A DNA stretch of 64,000 nt from Distichodus sexfasciatus. Taxonomy: Eukaryota; Chordata; Actinopteri; Characiformes; Distichodontidae. The DNA is taken from contig JAVGVS010000021.1 in assembly GCA_032718565.1 (NCBI GenBank), forward strand, positions 1,429,170 through 1,493,169, in the 5' to 3' direction. The translations under genes and the position numbers were made by a program. Below the pieces are notes generated by a model. That model was not told where the DNA came from and searched no databases. It worked only from the letters and a program-made list of their open reading frames with translations. Positions 38,344 through 48,889 of this stretch are shown here, one piece after another. Position 1 is the stretch's first letter. Every line of letters starts with the position of its first letter.

Positions 38344-38390
38344 GTGTGTGTGTGTGTGTGTGTTTGGGTGAGGGGGGGGTGGTTAGGGGG
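38344..38390 (+). repeat. (GT)n run with adjoining G-runs
   Basis: GT units at 38344-38363, then GGG, GGGGGGGG, GG and GGGGG by 38390. The G-rich part could form a quadruplex. Confidence 0.75.
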
Positions 38391-38581
38391 TGCATGTGTA
38401 TATGTGTTTCAACTTGCCCACAACACCCATGCCCCAACCAGTTACACGTCTGGACATACTGTTGGGGGAGACAGGCCATATGTGGTCAAAAAATTTAGCA
38501 AATGAATAGTAGTTTGTTTTAATGGAGCATGTCCGTTATACTCACCCAGAAGGAAGCGGTGTTGGTTCAGTGGTCTACAGC

Positions 38582-38757
38582 ACTATTCGGACAGGATTAG
38601 TTTTATGAGGATGTGGGTTTATAGTAATTATTACCAGAGCTCATGATTCATGTCCGTAATCATAATGGACAATGTTAGTAAAGAATACAGAGATTTTTAT
38701 CTTCTGTAAAAAGGTCTGGAAAAATTACTTCAGGTAATACTAATCCCATCTGGATAG
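38582..38757. mobile_element. Small inverted-repeat element (MITE-like)
   Basis: The left end reads CTATTCGGACAGGATTAG (from 38583). The reverse complement of the segment ending at 38757 reads CTATCCAGATGGGATTAG, so about 23 bp form imperfect terminal inverted repeats. A third, better-matching inverted copy of the terminus (CTAATCCTGTCCAAATAG) lies at 39041-39058. Either the real element is 38582-39059, or a second copy is truncated there. No target duplication could be settled. Confidence 0.55.
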
Positions 38758-39036
38758 ACTCGCTGTAAATGTGTGTGTAAACATTCCACTGTAATTTCCC
38801 ACGTTTTTTACGCATAGAGGCGCTTGAAGGGAATTCCAAAAAGGCCAAAAGTCAGAAGAAGCCTGAAAGCACTTGTAAGAAGCACAAAGTTCCTTTAGTG
38901 GCTTTAGGAAGTGCCTGTTACCAGCAGTTACGCACATGACGACAGGGAGGTGACGGAGATTTCTCATCCTGTCTTAATTGGCCTTTAATATTACAGACAT
39001 CCTGTGGTAAAATAACATTATCCCACGTCGTCATGT

Positions 39037-39059
39037 TAAACTAATCCTGTCCAAATAGT
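39037..39059 (-). repeat. Third copy of the MITE terminus
   Basis: The reverse complement (ACTATTTGGACAGGATTAG) matches the left terminus at 38582-38605 with one or two differences. It may be the true right end of a 478-bp element. Confidence 0.6.
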
Positions 39060-39129
39060 TCATAAGTGAATAAACTCTGTTTTGGTGACCATAAGATGGG
39101 TAGAGTTGGGCCTCTAACCAGGTCTCTTA

Positions 39130-39478
39130 ACTCAATTAATAGTTTAACTGTTAGGGTGTTTACCCCGTGATCGGAAGGTCACTGGTTTGAATCAAAGGAC
39201 CGTTAAAGGTATCACAGAGGTACTTGTGAGCAAGGTACTGTGCCCAAACACTGCTCCCCGGGCGCTGTCCTTGTTAGTTGCCCACTGCTCCTTCACAGAT
39301 GGGTCAAATGCAGAGGTCACATTTTGTTGTGGTGCACTGTGTGCGGTGCTGTGGTGTGTTCACAGTGACAAACAATCACTCCCTTTCACTCACTTTCCAA
39401 GTTACTTCAGGGAGGCTGTCCCTAAAAATAGAAAATGTAAGTTGTTCTGGATAAGAGCATCTACCAAATGCTGTAAAC
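39130..39478 (+). mobile_element. SINE (GGGGCAGT-head family), nearly full length
   Basis: The head is partly decayed (AACTGTTAGGGTGTTTACC). A B-box-like GGTTTGAATC lies at 39184-39193. The body follows with GAGCAAGGTACTGTGCCC, CACTGCTCCCCGGGCGCTGT, TCAAATGCAGAGGTCACA and GTGTTCACAGTGACAA, and then the tail TGGATAAGAGCATCTACC and AAATGCTGTAAA. This is the most complete member here and serves as the guide for the other copies. The 112-residue open frame across it is not a gene. Confidence 0.85.
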
Positions 39479-39605
39479 TGGGTTCTAACCCGGCTTCATC
39501 CTGCCTTCAGCACTACCACCACTGAGCCACTGAACAAGACCGTAACTCCAGAGAGACTGCCCCTGTAATGATAAGACCATCTGGAAAAAAAACTGCAAAT
39601 GTCAA
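39479..39605 (+). mobile_element. Second SINE fragment, back to back
   Basis: Starts at GGGTTCTAACCC, resembling a B box, and runs through CACTGAACAAGACCGTAACTCC and CTGCCCCTGTAATGATAAG to CATCTGG. This looks like the 3' half of a different SINE whose 5' end is joined directly to the tail of the one before. Confidence 0.5.
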
Positions 39606-40124
39606 TTTTCATTTACAAATAACACCACACACACACCAGTATAAATGAGAAAAGACAATATTTGAACAGTCGGCATTTCTCAGCGTGCGAAGTGCTCATC
39701 TTATGCCTCAAACTGCAAAGTTTACCTGAAAGGAAGTGTCAAATAAAAGTAGTCTGTATGCAAACAGAGGGAAAGACATAACCTGCAAAACTCAAACTCA
39801 TAGTGGGAAATATGAAAATGTACATTTCAAACTGAGTAGGAGTGACAAGCCACCAAAGTTCAACTTGCTTTAAATAGCCGCACTTACGTGCCACCCTCCC
39901 CCTAGCTGCCACCTCCACCCCCTTACTGTAATACCAGGGAATCAGGGACGGGTACGAGCGCTGATATGGCACGTACGTTCAACACACACACGCACACACA
40001 CATTCAGCGGCCTTGTCCCACTCATTGTGGGTGTTTGTGTGTGACACCTCCGCAGTGTCATTTTTCCTTTTTTTCCAGCAGTCAGTGAATGTTTGCCAAG
40101 CTGGTTTCCCTCCATGCCTCTTTT
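39606..40124. other. Unique stretch
   Basis: No gene. Short CACACA runs lie near 39628 and 39984-40002. The (CA) run at 39984-40002 gives the Cys/Val end of a minus-strand frame. Confidence 0.45.
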
Positions 40125-40147
40125 GGGGGGGGGGAGATGGGGGGGGG
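40125..40147 (+). repeat. Paired long G-runs
   Basis: Ten Gs, then AGAT, then nine Gs. This is enough for a strong intramolecular quadruplex on the plus strand. Confidence 0.85.
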
Positions 40148-40235
40148 AATCCAGCCTGCAGCCACTGTGGGTCTTTTGAAGCTGCTCTGAAGAGCCTGGT
40201 CAAGGTAATCTCCGCTCGGAGGAAAGCCGGTTACG

Positions 40236-41189
40236 CAGAGAGGGAGATGGCAGGGAGAGAGAAAGAAGGGGTACAGCAGAGAGAGGGGGGTGGTGTAGTG
40301 GAAGGGTTTTGAAGATAGAAAGAAGGGTCATTGCAAAGAGGAGAGTGAGAGAGTGAGTGAGAGGAAGATACTAAGGTTGGGTGGGGTTTACGAAGAAAGA
40401 AGGGAGGGAGATATAGAGCACTGACGCGGAGGAGAAAGGGAGGGTTCCAAAGAAAGAAAGCTTATAGCAAATAGGAGAGAGAGAGAGAGAGAGAGAGAGA
40501 AAGGTATGCAGGGGCACAGAAGAAAGGGAGAGGGTTAGGGGTTTCTAAAGAAAGAAGGGTTACAGAAGACAGGAGAGATGAAGAGAGAGAGATAAAGGGA
40601 GGTCTGAAGTAAAAAGGGTTCGAAGAGTGAGGTGAGAAAGAAAGAGAAAACGGGAACAGAAATGGGAGAAAGAATAAAAGTGGAGGGGTTCCAAAGACAG
40701 AAAGGTAAGAGGAGAAAGAGAGGGGTCTGAAGAGAGGGGGTTTACAGCAAAGAGAGTGAGAGATACAGAGAGGAGAAAGAAGCGGTACTACAGAGAGGAG
40801 ATGGATCCAGAGAAGATGTGAGATAGGGGGAGAGAGAGAAGAGAAGAAAGGGTGAGAGAAAAAGAAAATATACAGAAGAGAGGAGAAATAGACTGAGAGG
40901 CATTGTAAGATTGTTTGGAGGGAGGTTTACAGAAGAAAGAGAGACGGAGAAAAGAGGAGCGTGAGAGAGAGAGAGAGAGAGAGAGAGAGAACAGAGAGCC
41001 CAGACTGGGGATGATAAGACCAGGGGGATTTTGTTGCCTTTTTTGGGGTAGGATTTTGGCGCAGGCTTTTGCTTTTGTCACTGAGAGGGGAAGAGAGCGC
41101 GCTGTGGTGGGAAGCGGAGTGAGAAAGAAAGACAGAAAGACAGACTGAGAAAGAGGGAAAAAGAGAGAGAGTGGGAGCGCGGGGAGGGA
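40236..41189 (+). repeat. Purine-only tract: degenerate GA-rich minisatellite
   Basis: Almost 1 kb of A/G-rich sequence, with one interruption at about 41000-41083. It is not just a GA microsatellite. A core close to GGGGTTCCAAAGAAAGAAGG plus a second half like TTACAGCAAAGAGGAGAGAG recurs near 40305, 40383, 40441, 40536, 40598, 40685 and 40724, at variable spacing of about 40-95 bp. True (GA)n runs sit at about 40474-40500 and 40962-40990. The long minus-strand open frames (40788-41216, 40927-41547) are Ser/Leu/Phe-rich reflections of this tract. Confidence 0.85.
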
Positions 41190-41359
41190 GCCGTGATTCA
41201 CGCGCCGCACGGCCATCTCCAGATTGCTCCTGTCGGTGATGTAGGGCAGCAGCTCCCGATTGTGACATGGAGTGGGAGATCGGAGATGGAGTGATCTGGT
41301 GGAGCAGCTGATGTGACAGAAGACACATTAATAGAGGCATATGCCTGGAACCCAACACA

Positions 41360-41360
<1 letters not shown>
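41190..41360. other. Unique stretch
   Basis: Repeat-free GC-balanced sequence between the purine tract and the CA array. No gene was recognised. Confidence 0.45.

Positions 41361-41387
<27 letters not shown>
41361..41387 (+). repeat. (CA)n microsatellite
   Basis: Thirteen uninterrupted CA units. Confidence 0.95.
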
Positions 41388-41390
<3 letters not shown>

Positions 41391-41766
41391 GCATCAACAA
41401 AGAGAAAAGCAAAATACAGTCGCAGCCAGTGAGAGTAAGAGTGGAACTTGCAGCAATCCTCCCGTGAGACACTAATCTATCTGCCATAGATGTTTCAGGA
41501 TGGCTAGAAGTAGAACAACAGAGATTGTTCGTTGCATTCCCCAACACTGCCGCTCACTGTCACGGTGTGATCTGGACAATTAAAGACATCGCAGTTCCCG
41601 TTTAAGGCAGCGCCCCTCCGCCCCCCCACACCTTTCCCCCCCAATGTCACGAAAAAGGATTAAATCGGAAATAAGGGTGACAGTTTTTGTACAGCGTACC
41701 TCGCTCTCATGCACAGTAGTGTCAGATGTGAACAGAACTCACCACGTGTCTGCTATATTCTATCCA

Positions 41767-41999
41767 CATCCCCCACCCTCCCTCCCTCCCTCGCTCCATC
41801 CTCAGCCCTCACTTTTCTCTGAAACGTTCCCTCTTTCTCGCCGATTTTCAGTCTATTTTGGCGGCAGGTTCTGTGTTGGCGTTGCTCTTCTCTTCCCATC
41901 TTCAAACTGTGGTTTCTCAGCTGGCTGTTCTCGTGCTCTCTCTGATTCTCTCTCTCACCCTCCCTCTCTCTCTCTTTCCTTCCCCCCTCCCTCCTTTGG
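41767..41999 (+). repeat. Pyrimidine-rich region
   Basis: CCCT/CTCC runs at about 41770-41820 and CTCTCT/CCCTCC runs at 41936-41997, with unique text between. It explains the Ser/Pro/Leu-rich frames at 41644-42009 and 41858-42088. Confidence 0.7.
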
Positions 42000-44489
42000 T
42001 GCAGGTTGATCGGACACAGTTACTCGTCACGCTCTGCCTGGCCCTCTCTCCCCTCAGTGAGTATTCTCATGCTAATTTGACTGATTAGCTGTAGAAATCT
42101 CCACAGCTGAAGCTTGCCTTTCTGGGTTTTTACAGATGCTTCGTTCCGTAGAGGGAAGTCGATGAGTGTGATGTGAGAGAGAGATAGACGGGGAGCGAGA
42201 GGGAATTTCCTTCACAGTGGTGTGCCTTGAAGTTGTAGGAGGTGTGTTCTGAGAATTGCTGTGCGAAAGGGAGTCACAGCACAAGAACTCTGTGGGGCTG
42301 TTAGATATGGGCGAGAGTTTAGTTGTAAGGCTTTGAAAGTTTGAGGCTTTTTTGGCACCACGGTAAAGCGACCAAGTGGTTGAAGTACTTAACGATAATA
42401 TAGTAGAAGGGAATTCTGTTTTCATTAGAGGCTTTTGAAAGCTTTCTGTTGCTTTATTTACTGTGTGTGCATGAGTTGCGTGTGTTCAGGGTATTTTATG
42501 TCCACGTGGTTGTGCATTTGTGTGTATATATACATATATATGTACGCAATATCCGAATATCCCAAATATCCTACTATTGCTTGTATTTCTGTTGTTGGTT
42601 ACAAACGGTAAAATTGCATCATCAAAATTGCAAACTGTGTGACCGTATTAGCAAGGATTTATTGGCTATTAGATGAACTTTCTTACCTCATTTTTAAGCA
42701 TGTGTTTTAACAAGTATTTGCGTTAGAATATTACAATATATCACCTAAATGTTCTTCCATGACTAAGTGTTGCTGTGCAGGGGGTTACGCCGCCTACCTG
42801 TGTGTAAGCACCTCCACCGTGCCGGCTGTGCTGTGCTGCTGTCCGGTTGGGGCTCGGCTCTGTTTTCCTCTCAGCCTTGTACTTTTATTATTGCATTCTG
42901 TCAAAGTTCTCTGACATGCAATATTGCTGTGACTTTATAAATGTTTCCATTGCTTTGGATAATTTAGTTTGAAATGGCTGAAAACAACCAAGATTCTATT
43001 ATAGAGCAGGGCTTCCAGGCAATTGCCTTTTATACACATGGTAATTTATTGGAGAATTTTTGCATATCTTAATATTTTCATAATTTAGTATACCTTGAAA
43101 TTACAAATCCTGCCCCATGACAAAATACCTTTATCTCCTTGGAAGGCAATTGAAGGCTGCACATTTGAGCCTGGGCCTTCAGGTGATAAACACACATGGT
43201 GCAGAATTAATTGTGCCGAAGCTTAATTCCGCAACTCGGGCTGTTTTTCCTTTTTTTGCAGATATCTCCGCCTGGATTAGATACAGATTGGAGTACAATA
43301 CTATGTTTAGAGTAATCAAAGTAGATATGAGGACACAGAGATTTTTAATAGTAGATAAAGTATTTTTTCATTATTATTTGTATTTAAATGGTGGGAGGGG
43401 TGTTAAAAATGCAACTGTGTCAAACAAATCTACACTGATAATGCAACGTAAACTGATCATTTGCTTGAATAGGAAACTGAGTGTGATTGTTTCTTTCACA
43501 ACGCTGTCAGAGATTGTAACAGCAATGTCAGCAAGCAAAACATTATTTCCTTCTCTCTCACAGACACACACACCGCACAGTGCTAAGCGTTTGGCCGGCT
43601 TGTTTGACTCGCACGGCTGTGGCGTTCTCTAGAGGAGGAGGGCCGTCGGGTCAGGTGCTCGGTGAAGCCCAGATCTCCGAGCCGGCGACATCAGCGGCGA
43701 GGGGGAGGAACGGAGATCGGGAATGCTCCTTGGACTGTGACTCACAAACGCTGCCGAGGAGAATTGGATGAGAGGTGTTGCGCCGGCTAATCCGTACAGA
43801 CAAAACGCTGTTACCTGAGGCAGTTCTCCTCTAAAAGATCCCAAAGGTTTCTACGATAGCGTGGCAGAGGCTTAATCGTGAGAAACACCGGTAGCTACTC
43901 TGGTCATGTATTTCGCCTTGAGCCTTTTTTTGAGCCAGAGTCAAACTACACGCGCTGCAACCCCTCAGCGTACAGACGCCAGACTGCAGGGATATTTTGT
44001 GATGAAGGCGTGCTGTTTTTAATAGTAACATGTCGAGGCCTTAAATTAGGAGAACACCGTTGTCTGTTGCTCTTTCGCATCGTTGGAGAACTTTATACCA
44101 TCCGCGAGAACTGATCTAAATGCTGAAATACTTTCATCATTTTTTTTCCCTAATGTTATAAAAATTACATGTTCATTGTGCAGCTTGTAAGATCAGGCTG
44201 TGCAAAAGGCTCTACTGAAGTCTCTACAAAAGGACTCAGTGCATGCACCAATAGCCTTTACTGGAATTTTCCACACCCCAAGACCATTACAATTCTTTTC
44301 TGATAAGGCACGAGGTTATTTTTGCCGTTCTGTCACAGTTTTACTCAGTTTAATGGAGTTTTGATACAGTGACTGCATCAAATACTCTGCGATCTGTCAC
44401 AGCTAAATTATTTAGGTTCTCAAGATTTTCAAATTTAATGTCATGCAAGTCGATACCCAGCAGCCTGGTTTAGGGAAAGAAGCCCTTTT
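42000..44489. other. Unique stretch
   Basis: No gene. There is a short TATATACATATATATG palindrome near 42525-42542. The 171-residue plus-strand frame at 43117-43632 is the longest not caused by repeats, but it has no recognisable domain and uses AT-rich intron-like sequence. 43600-43780 is GC-richer and CpG-bearing. Confidence 0.4.
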
Positions 44490-44508
44490 TCTTCTTCTTC
44501 TTCTTCTT
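44490..44508 (+). repeat. (TTC)n microsatellite
   Basis: Six TTC units in a T-rich setting. Confidence 0.85.
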
Positions 44509-45375
44509 TTTTGGAACGGTCTTGTTCTTACATTCTGTCCCATTGTGTCTTTTTCTGCTCATTTGCTGTGTGAATGCTTGTTCTTGTTCCTTTATTTATT
44601 AGGCCTGATGGCTTACCTTTGAGACAGATTGATGCTGTCAGTCACTATAAATGAGAACCACTCCACCAATTAGAGATGATTAGGTTAGTCTCAGCCAATC
44701 AGCAGCCTGAAATCCATGGCATTCCTGTGTAGTTGGTGTGGTATGAAGCAGGCATGAGGCGCTGAGAAGAATAGCAATCTGTGAACGTCGGCATCCTGGT
44801 TAGTAAAGAGATGTGACGATAGTTGAGAAGGCCATGAGGTGTCCCATGTTCATAGTGTAATTGCAGATTTAAAAAATTGCACATCTATAGAGAACATAAT
44901 TATATAATAGCATTGTTTTTAGCAATAATGTATGATTTTTTTTTTCTCCTAATAAAGCTCCCATTGACAACTTTATCTGCATATTTTGTTCTCTAATTTA
45001 GTTAATTGCTGCATAATTTAGATTATTGGTGGAAGAATGTCAAGGCATGTGTGTTGGGTGGAGAGATATCAGATAGATATTTCTGTGGACCTTTTGTATA
45101 GGAACACCAATCAGTATTTATTAGTATTTAGGTTATGATTTAGATAAAAAGTCAATAGAAACCTCAGAAAAATAGCACAATGTATGTATATCTGTGTTTA
45201 TTCGTGTTTAGGCTAATATCTTGGGTACTCTCAACCTCTCTCTACTTTAATATACCCTGTGTGTTTCACGTCACGTGACCGCAGTGCGTTCTTTTGCACA
45301 CCACAGTGGAGGATGGAGCTGACACTTGTCAGAACAGCAGCTGAACACTTTCTGCTTTTTCTTTCTTTCTGGCTG
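44509..45375. other. Unique AT-rich stretch
   Basis: No gene or dispersed repeat was recognised. Confidence 0.45.
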
Positions 45376-45416
45376 TTGTGTGTATGTGTGTGCGCGTGTG
45401 TGTGTGCATGTGTGTC
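45376..45416 (+). repeat. (GT)n microsatellite, interrupted
   Basis: GTGTGTATGTGTGTGCGCGTGT-type run, including a short alternating GCGCGTGTGTGTG segment that could favour Z-DNA. Confidence 0.85.
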
Positions 45417-45538
45417 TCATTAAATGTGGATGGTGAACTAGCCCCAGATTGCCTGGAGATTGCTACTCTCTCTGTGTAGCGGTGAAGCCTCCGTCTATAG
45501 ATGAGGTGCGATTGACATTTCTCTCTGGCCCTCCGCAG

Positions 45539-45658
45539 GGTGTCTGTAAGGATCTTGAACCCATTCAGACTGGCTCCGAAATCAAATCACTGCCTCTGCC
45601 ACTGCCACCACTCGCTGCCCCCATCAATTATTTAGCACCAGCTCGAGTGATCCAAAAG
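45539..45658 (+). other. Possible in-frame exon, tentative
   Basis: A pyrimidine-rich acceptor-like run ends in CCTCCGCAG at 45538. An AAAAG/GTTGAG donor-like site follows 45658. The enclosed 120 bp are open in phase 0 at both ends and encode a peptide with a Leu-Pro-rich centre, which I do not recognise. The T at donor position +3 is a weak feature. It may equally be a conserved non-coding block. Confidence 0.12.
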
Positions 45659-46029
45659 GTTGAGGGAATTTGATTTTGCAGCCACCTCTGGCTGGTCAGA
45701 CCTTTTGACATTAGGTTGTGCAAAGCCACCATAAACAAGCACCAGTGATCTTAGCAGAGGTTTCCTGTCATATCGCGCCCTTCGCTGTCCGTTAAATTGC
45801 CTTTATCTGAAATCCATGTTATCGATGATTTTCGGTTCGCTCGTTCCACGTTGTCTCTGCGCTCAGAGCGTTTGAAGCCAGCACGTTTTGTCGGCGCGTC
45901 GTCTCTGTAGGGCAGCCTATATATTTTCTTGTGTGAACGATGAATTTTCGAGCAGAAGGAATGTCCCCGATTCCTCCGGTTTGCAGTGGTTTGAAAGTAG
46001 CTTGGGGTTATTCTCACTAATTAAAGTTT

Positions 46030-46265
46030 GATTTGATCAAAGCACACTCTTTTTCTGCTTGAATTTTAATTAGATGACGGGCCACTGGTCCCCAGGTCCG
46101 TTGCAAGGACATCTGCAGAGTTTCCAACATAATCTGAAAGTCTTTTAAATTCAATTTAGGGGATTTATTGGACAACAGCGGCTTTTGGACAGCACAGGGA
46201 TAACCATCTCGTCTACCGGCTTCCCATCTCGCCTCACCGTCGGGACAAAGTAGCGGCCGCCGCAC
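46030..46265. promoter_or_regulatory. Candidate conserved non-coding element
   Basis: Repeat-free block with TTTTAATTAGATGACGGGCC, TTTTAAATTCAATTTAGG and balanced composition. No coding frame is evident. It is inferred to be regulatory from texture only. Confidence 0.3.
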
Positions 46266-47130
46266 GAGACGGCCCCGCTCCGGGCAATGTCACCACGGCA
46301 ACTCCCGCTCCCCTCGGCCCATTACCGCAGACAATTGAACCTGCTATCAGTGCCCCGGCAGAGAGGATGTGTTAAACACCAGCAGCCACACTCAACAGCT
46401 TATTTGTCGGCCAACTATCTATCACCGGGCGCAGAAACCCCCACCAGCATATGCAGAGCGCCATTTCATAATGATAAAAATCACATCTCAGCACAGACTC
46501 GTAGCAAAGATACAAAAAAATAATAGAATAGTAATAAGCCCTCCCCCACCCCGCTTCTTTTCCCTGAGACAGGAGTGAATTCCGTGCAGCCAAATCAATT
46601 TGCAGCTGGGGGCCCGTTTGTGGTAGGATTGCTTTTGTGCGATATGATCTTTGCTGTACATTTCCGGAGGTCAGCGCAGACACAGAAACAAGGTCAAGCG
46701 AGACTTGATCGACAGTGTCTGTGTGTGAGTGTGTGGCAGTGAGACAATTACCCACTTGGGAACAGCAAGCGATATTAAACCGTTGGACTTTAAACATGTG
46801 AAAGACCTTTCAATTGAATTTCAACTGTACTCCAGTCCTGGGGCCCCTGTGTCCACTGATGAAGGGTTTTCCCCGTGTCTGTGTGCCTCTGTGTGAGGGA
46901 TGTGAGGGTCAGTACAGGGCCAGACCATGTCACTACTCTTGGCGAGGCGGGATCGTGTTGATATACTGTTGGTGTAGTTTGTCTTTGCAGGAGTGAACCT
47001 ACAGAGCTGACTTTATCACGCAGGCGGTATAAAGAATGTGTGCGGACACGCCTTTCTACATGATTCCGGAACAGAAAAACACCAGCGGCAGTCTCAGGCC
47101 AGCACTGCATCATTGTGTCTTATGAACCCT
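46266..47130. other. Unique stretch
   Basis: No gene recognised. The sequence is mixed, with a short GT run near 46720-46737. The 141- and 107-residue minus-strand frames have no recognisable domain. Confidence 0.4.
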
Positions 47131-47170
47131 CTTTTTTATTTTTATTTTTACTTTTACTTTTTTTCTTTCT
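47131..47170 (+). repeat. (TTTTA)n / (CTTTT)n pentanucleotide run
   Basis: Imperfect T-rich pentanucleotide repeat directly before a hAT-like element. Confidence 0.7.
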
Positions 47171-47190
47171 CCATGCATGTGCGTGAACTT

Positions 47191-47672
47191 CAGGGCTAGG
47201 CGATATCACCTCGATTCAGTATCACAATTACTGGAACATTTTACCTGAATTCCACAATTACAATTAATTAATATAATTATTAATTACAATTAATTACAAC
47301 TTCTTTTGGGTTTGTTTTTTGCCCTCATGGTTCACTAACAAGATTTGCACTGAAAATATGCTCATCTGTTAAAGTGGAATATTTTTCCTAATGATGTATG
47401 TTTTCATCTTTATGATTTAAAAATAATTACACACACAAAGGAAACACACAAAGATGTGATAGAACCCAGGGTGGAGTCACACAACAACACGCCCACCGCC
47501 CACCACGTGTTTTTAAGGGGATATTACAGGAACACACACTGGGGGAAGTATTATTAGTATTGAAAGCAAATTTACAGAAATTCAATAATTATTGTAATAA
47601 CAAAAATGGGTTAGACTACATTGAACAGAGGTTCTGAATGTCGATTCATCTTCGATTATTTGCTCAGCCCTA
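47191..47672. mobile_element. hAT-like miniature element (AGGGCTGGGC type)
   Basis: 482 bp. The left end reads CAGGGCTAGGCGATATCACC. The reverse complement of the right end reads TAGGGCTGAGCAAATAATCG. Both match the AGGGCTGRGC terminus, followed by ATAT/TCGAT phrases, of a very common fish miniature hAT family. The centre holds AATTAATTAATATAATTATT palindromes. No clear 8-bp target duplication is seen (GTGAACTT left, CTTTGAAG right), so one end may be off by some bases or rearranged. Confidence 0.65.
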
Positions 47673-48845
47673 CTTTGAAGCTCATACCGTAAGCGCTTGT
47701 CCTCTGTGTAGCGACGGCCTTCTATTTATGAATCATGTCAGATCTTTGCTCTGGAATCTTTGATCAAAGAGTGGCACACTCCTCATGGACTCCACCCGTC
47801 CGCCGATCGCTAATCCACCCCGCAGCTCGGTGGTACACGTGGGAGCCAACCCAGAACTGAAGCCAAAAAGCTAACATTATCATGCCTAATATATGCAGCT
47901 GCAATTTGCAAATATTAGACGAGATCCATTTTTCCCCCTCATAGAAGGTCAAGGCGTAACCCGGCTTAGTTCAAATTGTCCCTAATTACAACACAGGGTT
48001 GGTCTGAAGCCCTTGGTCTGTCATTTGAACTAAGGGAAGTGAGTGAAGAAGGCGGCGAGGGAAGACACAACTTAACAAGCTGCCCTCGGGGCTGGACGGG
48101 ACGCAGGTCAGCAGAGATGACAGTAGACTCTGTATAATTACTACAGTGATCCACTTTCATTCAGTTAGTTATGTATTCCTTATATTATCCGAGATGGATT
48201 TCATCTTTACACAACACAACGATCCTACATTGGCTGTGGTCCAAGTACATGTCATCAGTTTTTTCTACTGTTTCCTGGCCTTTTTTCTGCTTTTTTCTTT
48301 GTGTAACATTTACTAAAAACAGGCAGGACTTTAGCCATTAAGACTAGTTCAATGCTGTCTCAGGCACAGCTTTTCTGATCTGCAGTAGCTCCATGCAAAA
48401 ACGCCCGAATGCCTGCTTTAATAGGAAACATCCTCCAGTTCTTTTCTTTTTACGGATTCTCAGTACTTTTACATTTGTTCAGGTTCACAGAATGACCAAA
48501 ATAAATAAATAAAAGAACATAAGGAACAATTCAAGGTCCTTTTACCTGAATGAGGCCGGCACCGCCCCATATTAGCCTTCTCTTTGTGCGTGTAGCATGG
48601 CATTAGTTGCAGAGACAGGAGTGCCCTGCACGGACTACTGAAGAAAGGAAGGTGAAGAATGGCAGACTAGCATATTTGAATATCGCAGCATTAAAATGCA
48701 CAAAGCCGAAGCGTGTCTGCAGGGGAGGCTTTGAAATTTCCTCCACCTCAACTCTTTTAACTCAACCCTCGCACTCTGCTTTGGGACCCTCAGGGCTCCC
48801 TGCTACGAAAGGGGCTGCCACGTGCTTCTCCAGACGCCATGCGTG
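47673..48845. other. Unique stretch, possible regulatory block 47760-48180
   Basis: No gene. 47760-48180 is repeat-free, with TTTGCAAATATTAGAC and GTCCCTAATTACAACAC words. The rest is mixed. Confidence 0.4.
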
Positions 48846-48889
48846 CGCACACACACATGCACATACACATACACATACACATACACACT
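48846..48889 (+). repeat. (ACATAC)n hexanucleotide array with flanking CA
   Basis: A CA run and then four or five ACACAT/ATACAC six-base units. Confidence 0.9.

Noticed and set aside
40788..41547. Long minus-strand Ser/Leu/Phe-rich frames
   Set aside because: They are reflections of the GA-rich purine tract and the CA microsatellite at 41361.
42525..42542. TATATACATATATATG palindrome as a regulatory site
   Set aside because: Low-complexity AT repeat, with similar text at 6661, 8220-8285 and 12300.
43117..43632. 171-residue plus-strand open frame
   Set aside because: No recognisable domain, AT-rich intron-like composition and no splice or promoter context. A frame of this length is expected by chance in 64 kb.
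48846..48889. Regular ACATAC units as a CRISPR-like array
   Set aside because: Six-base units without spacers, so an ordinary hexanucleotide microsatellite.
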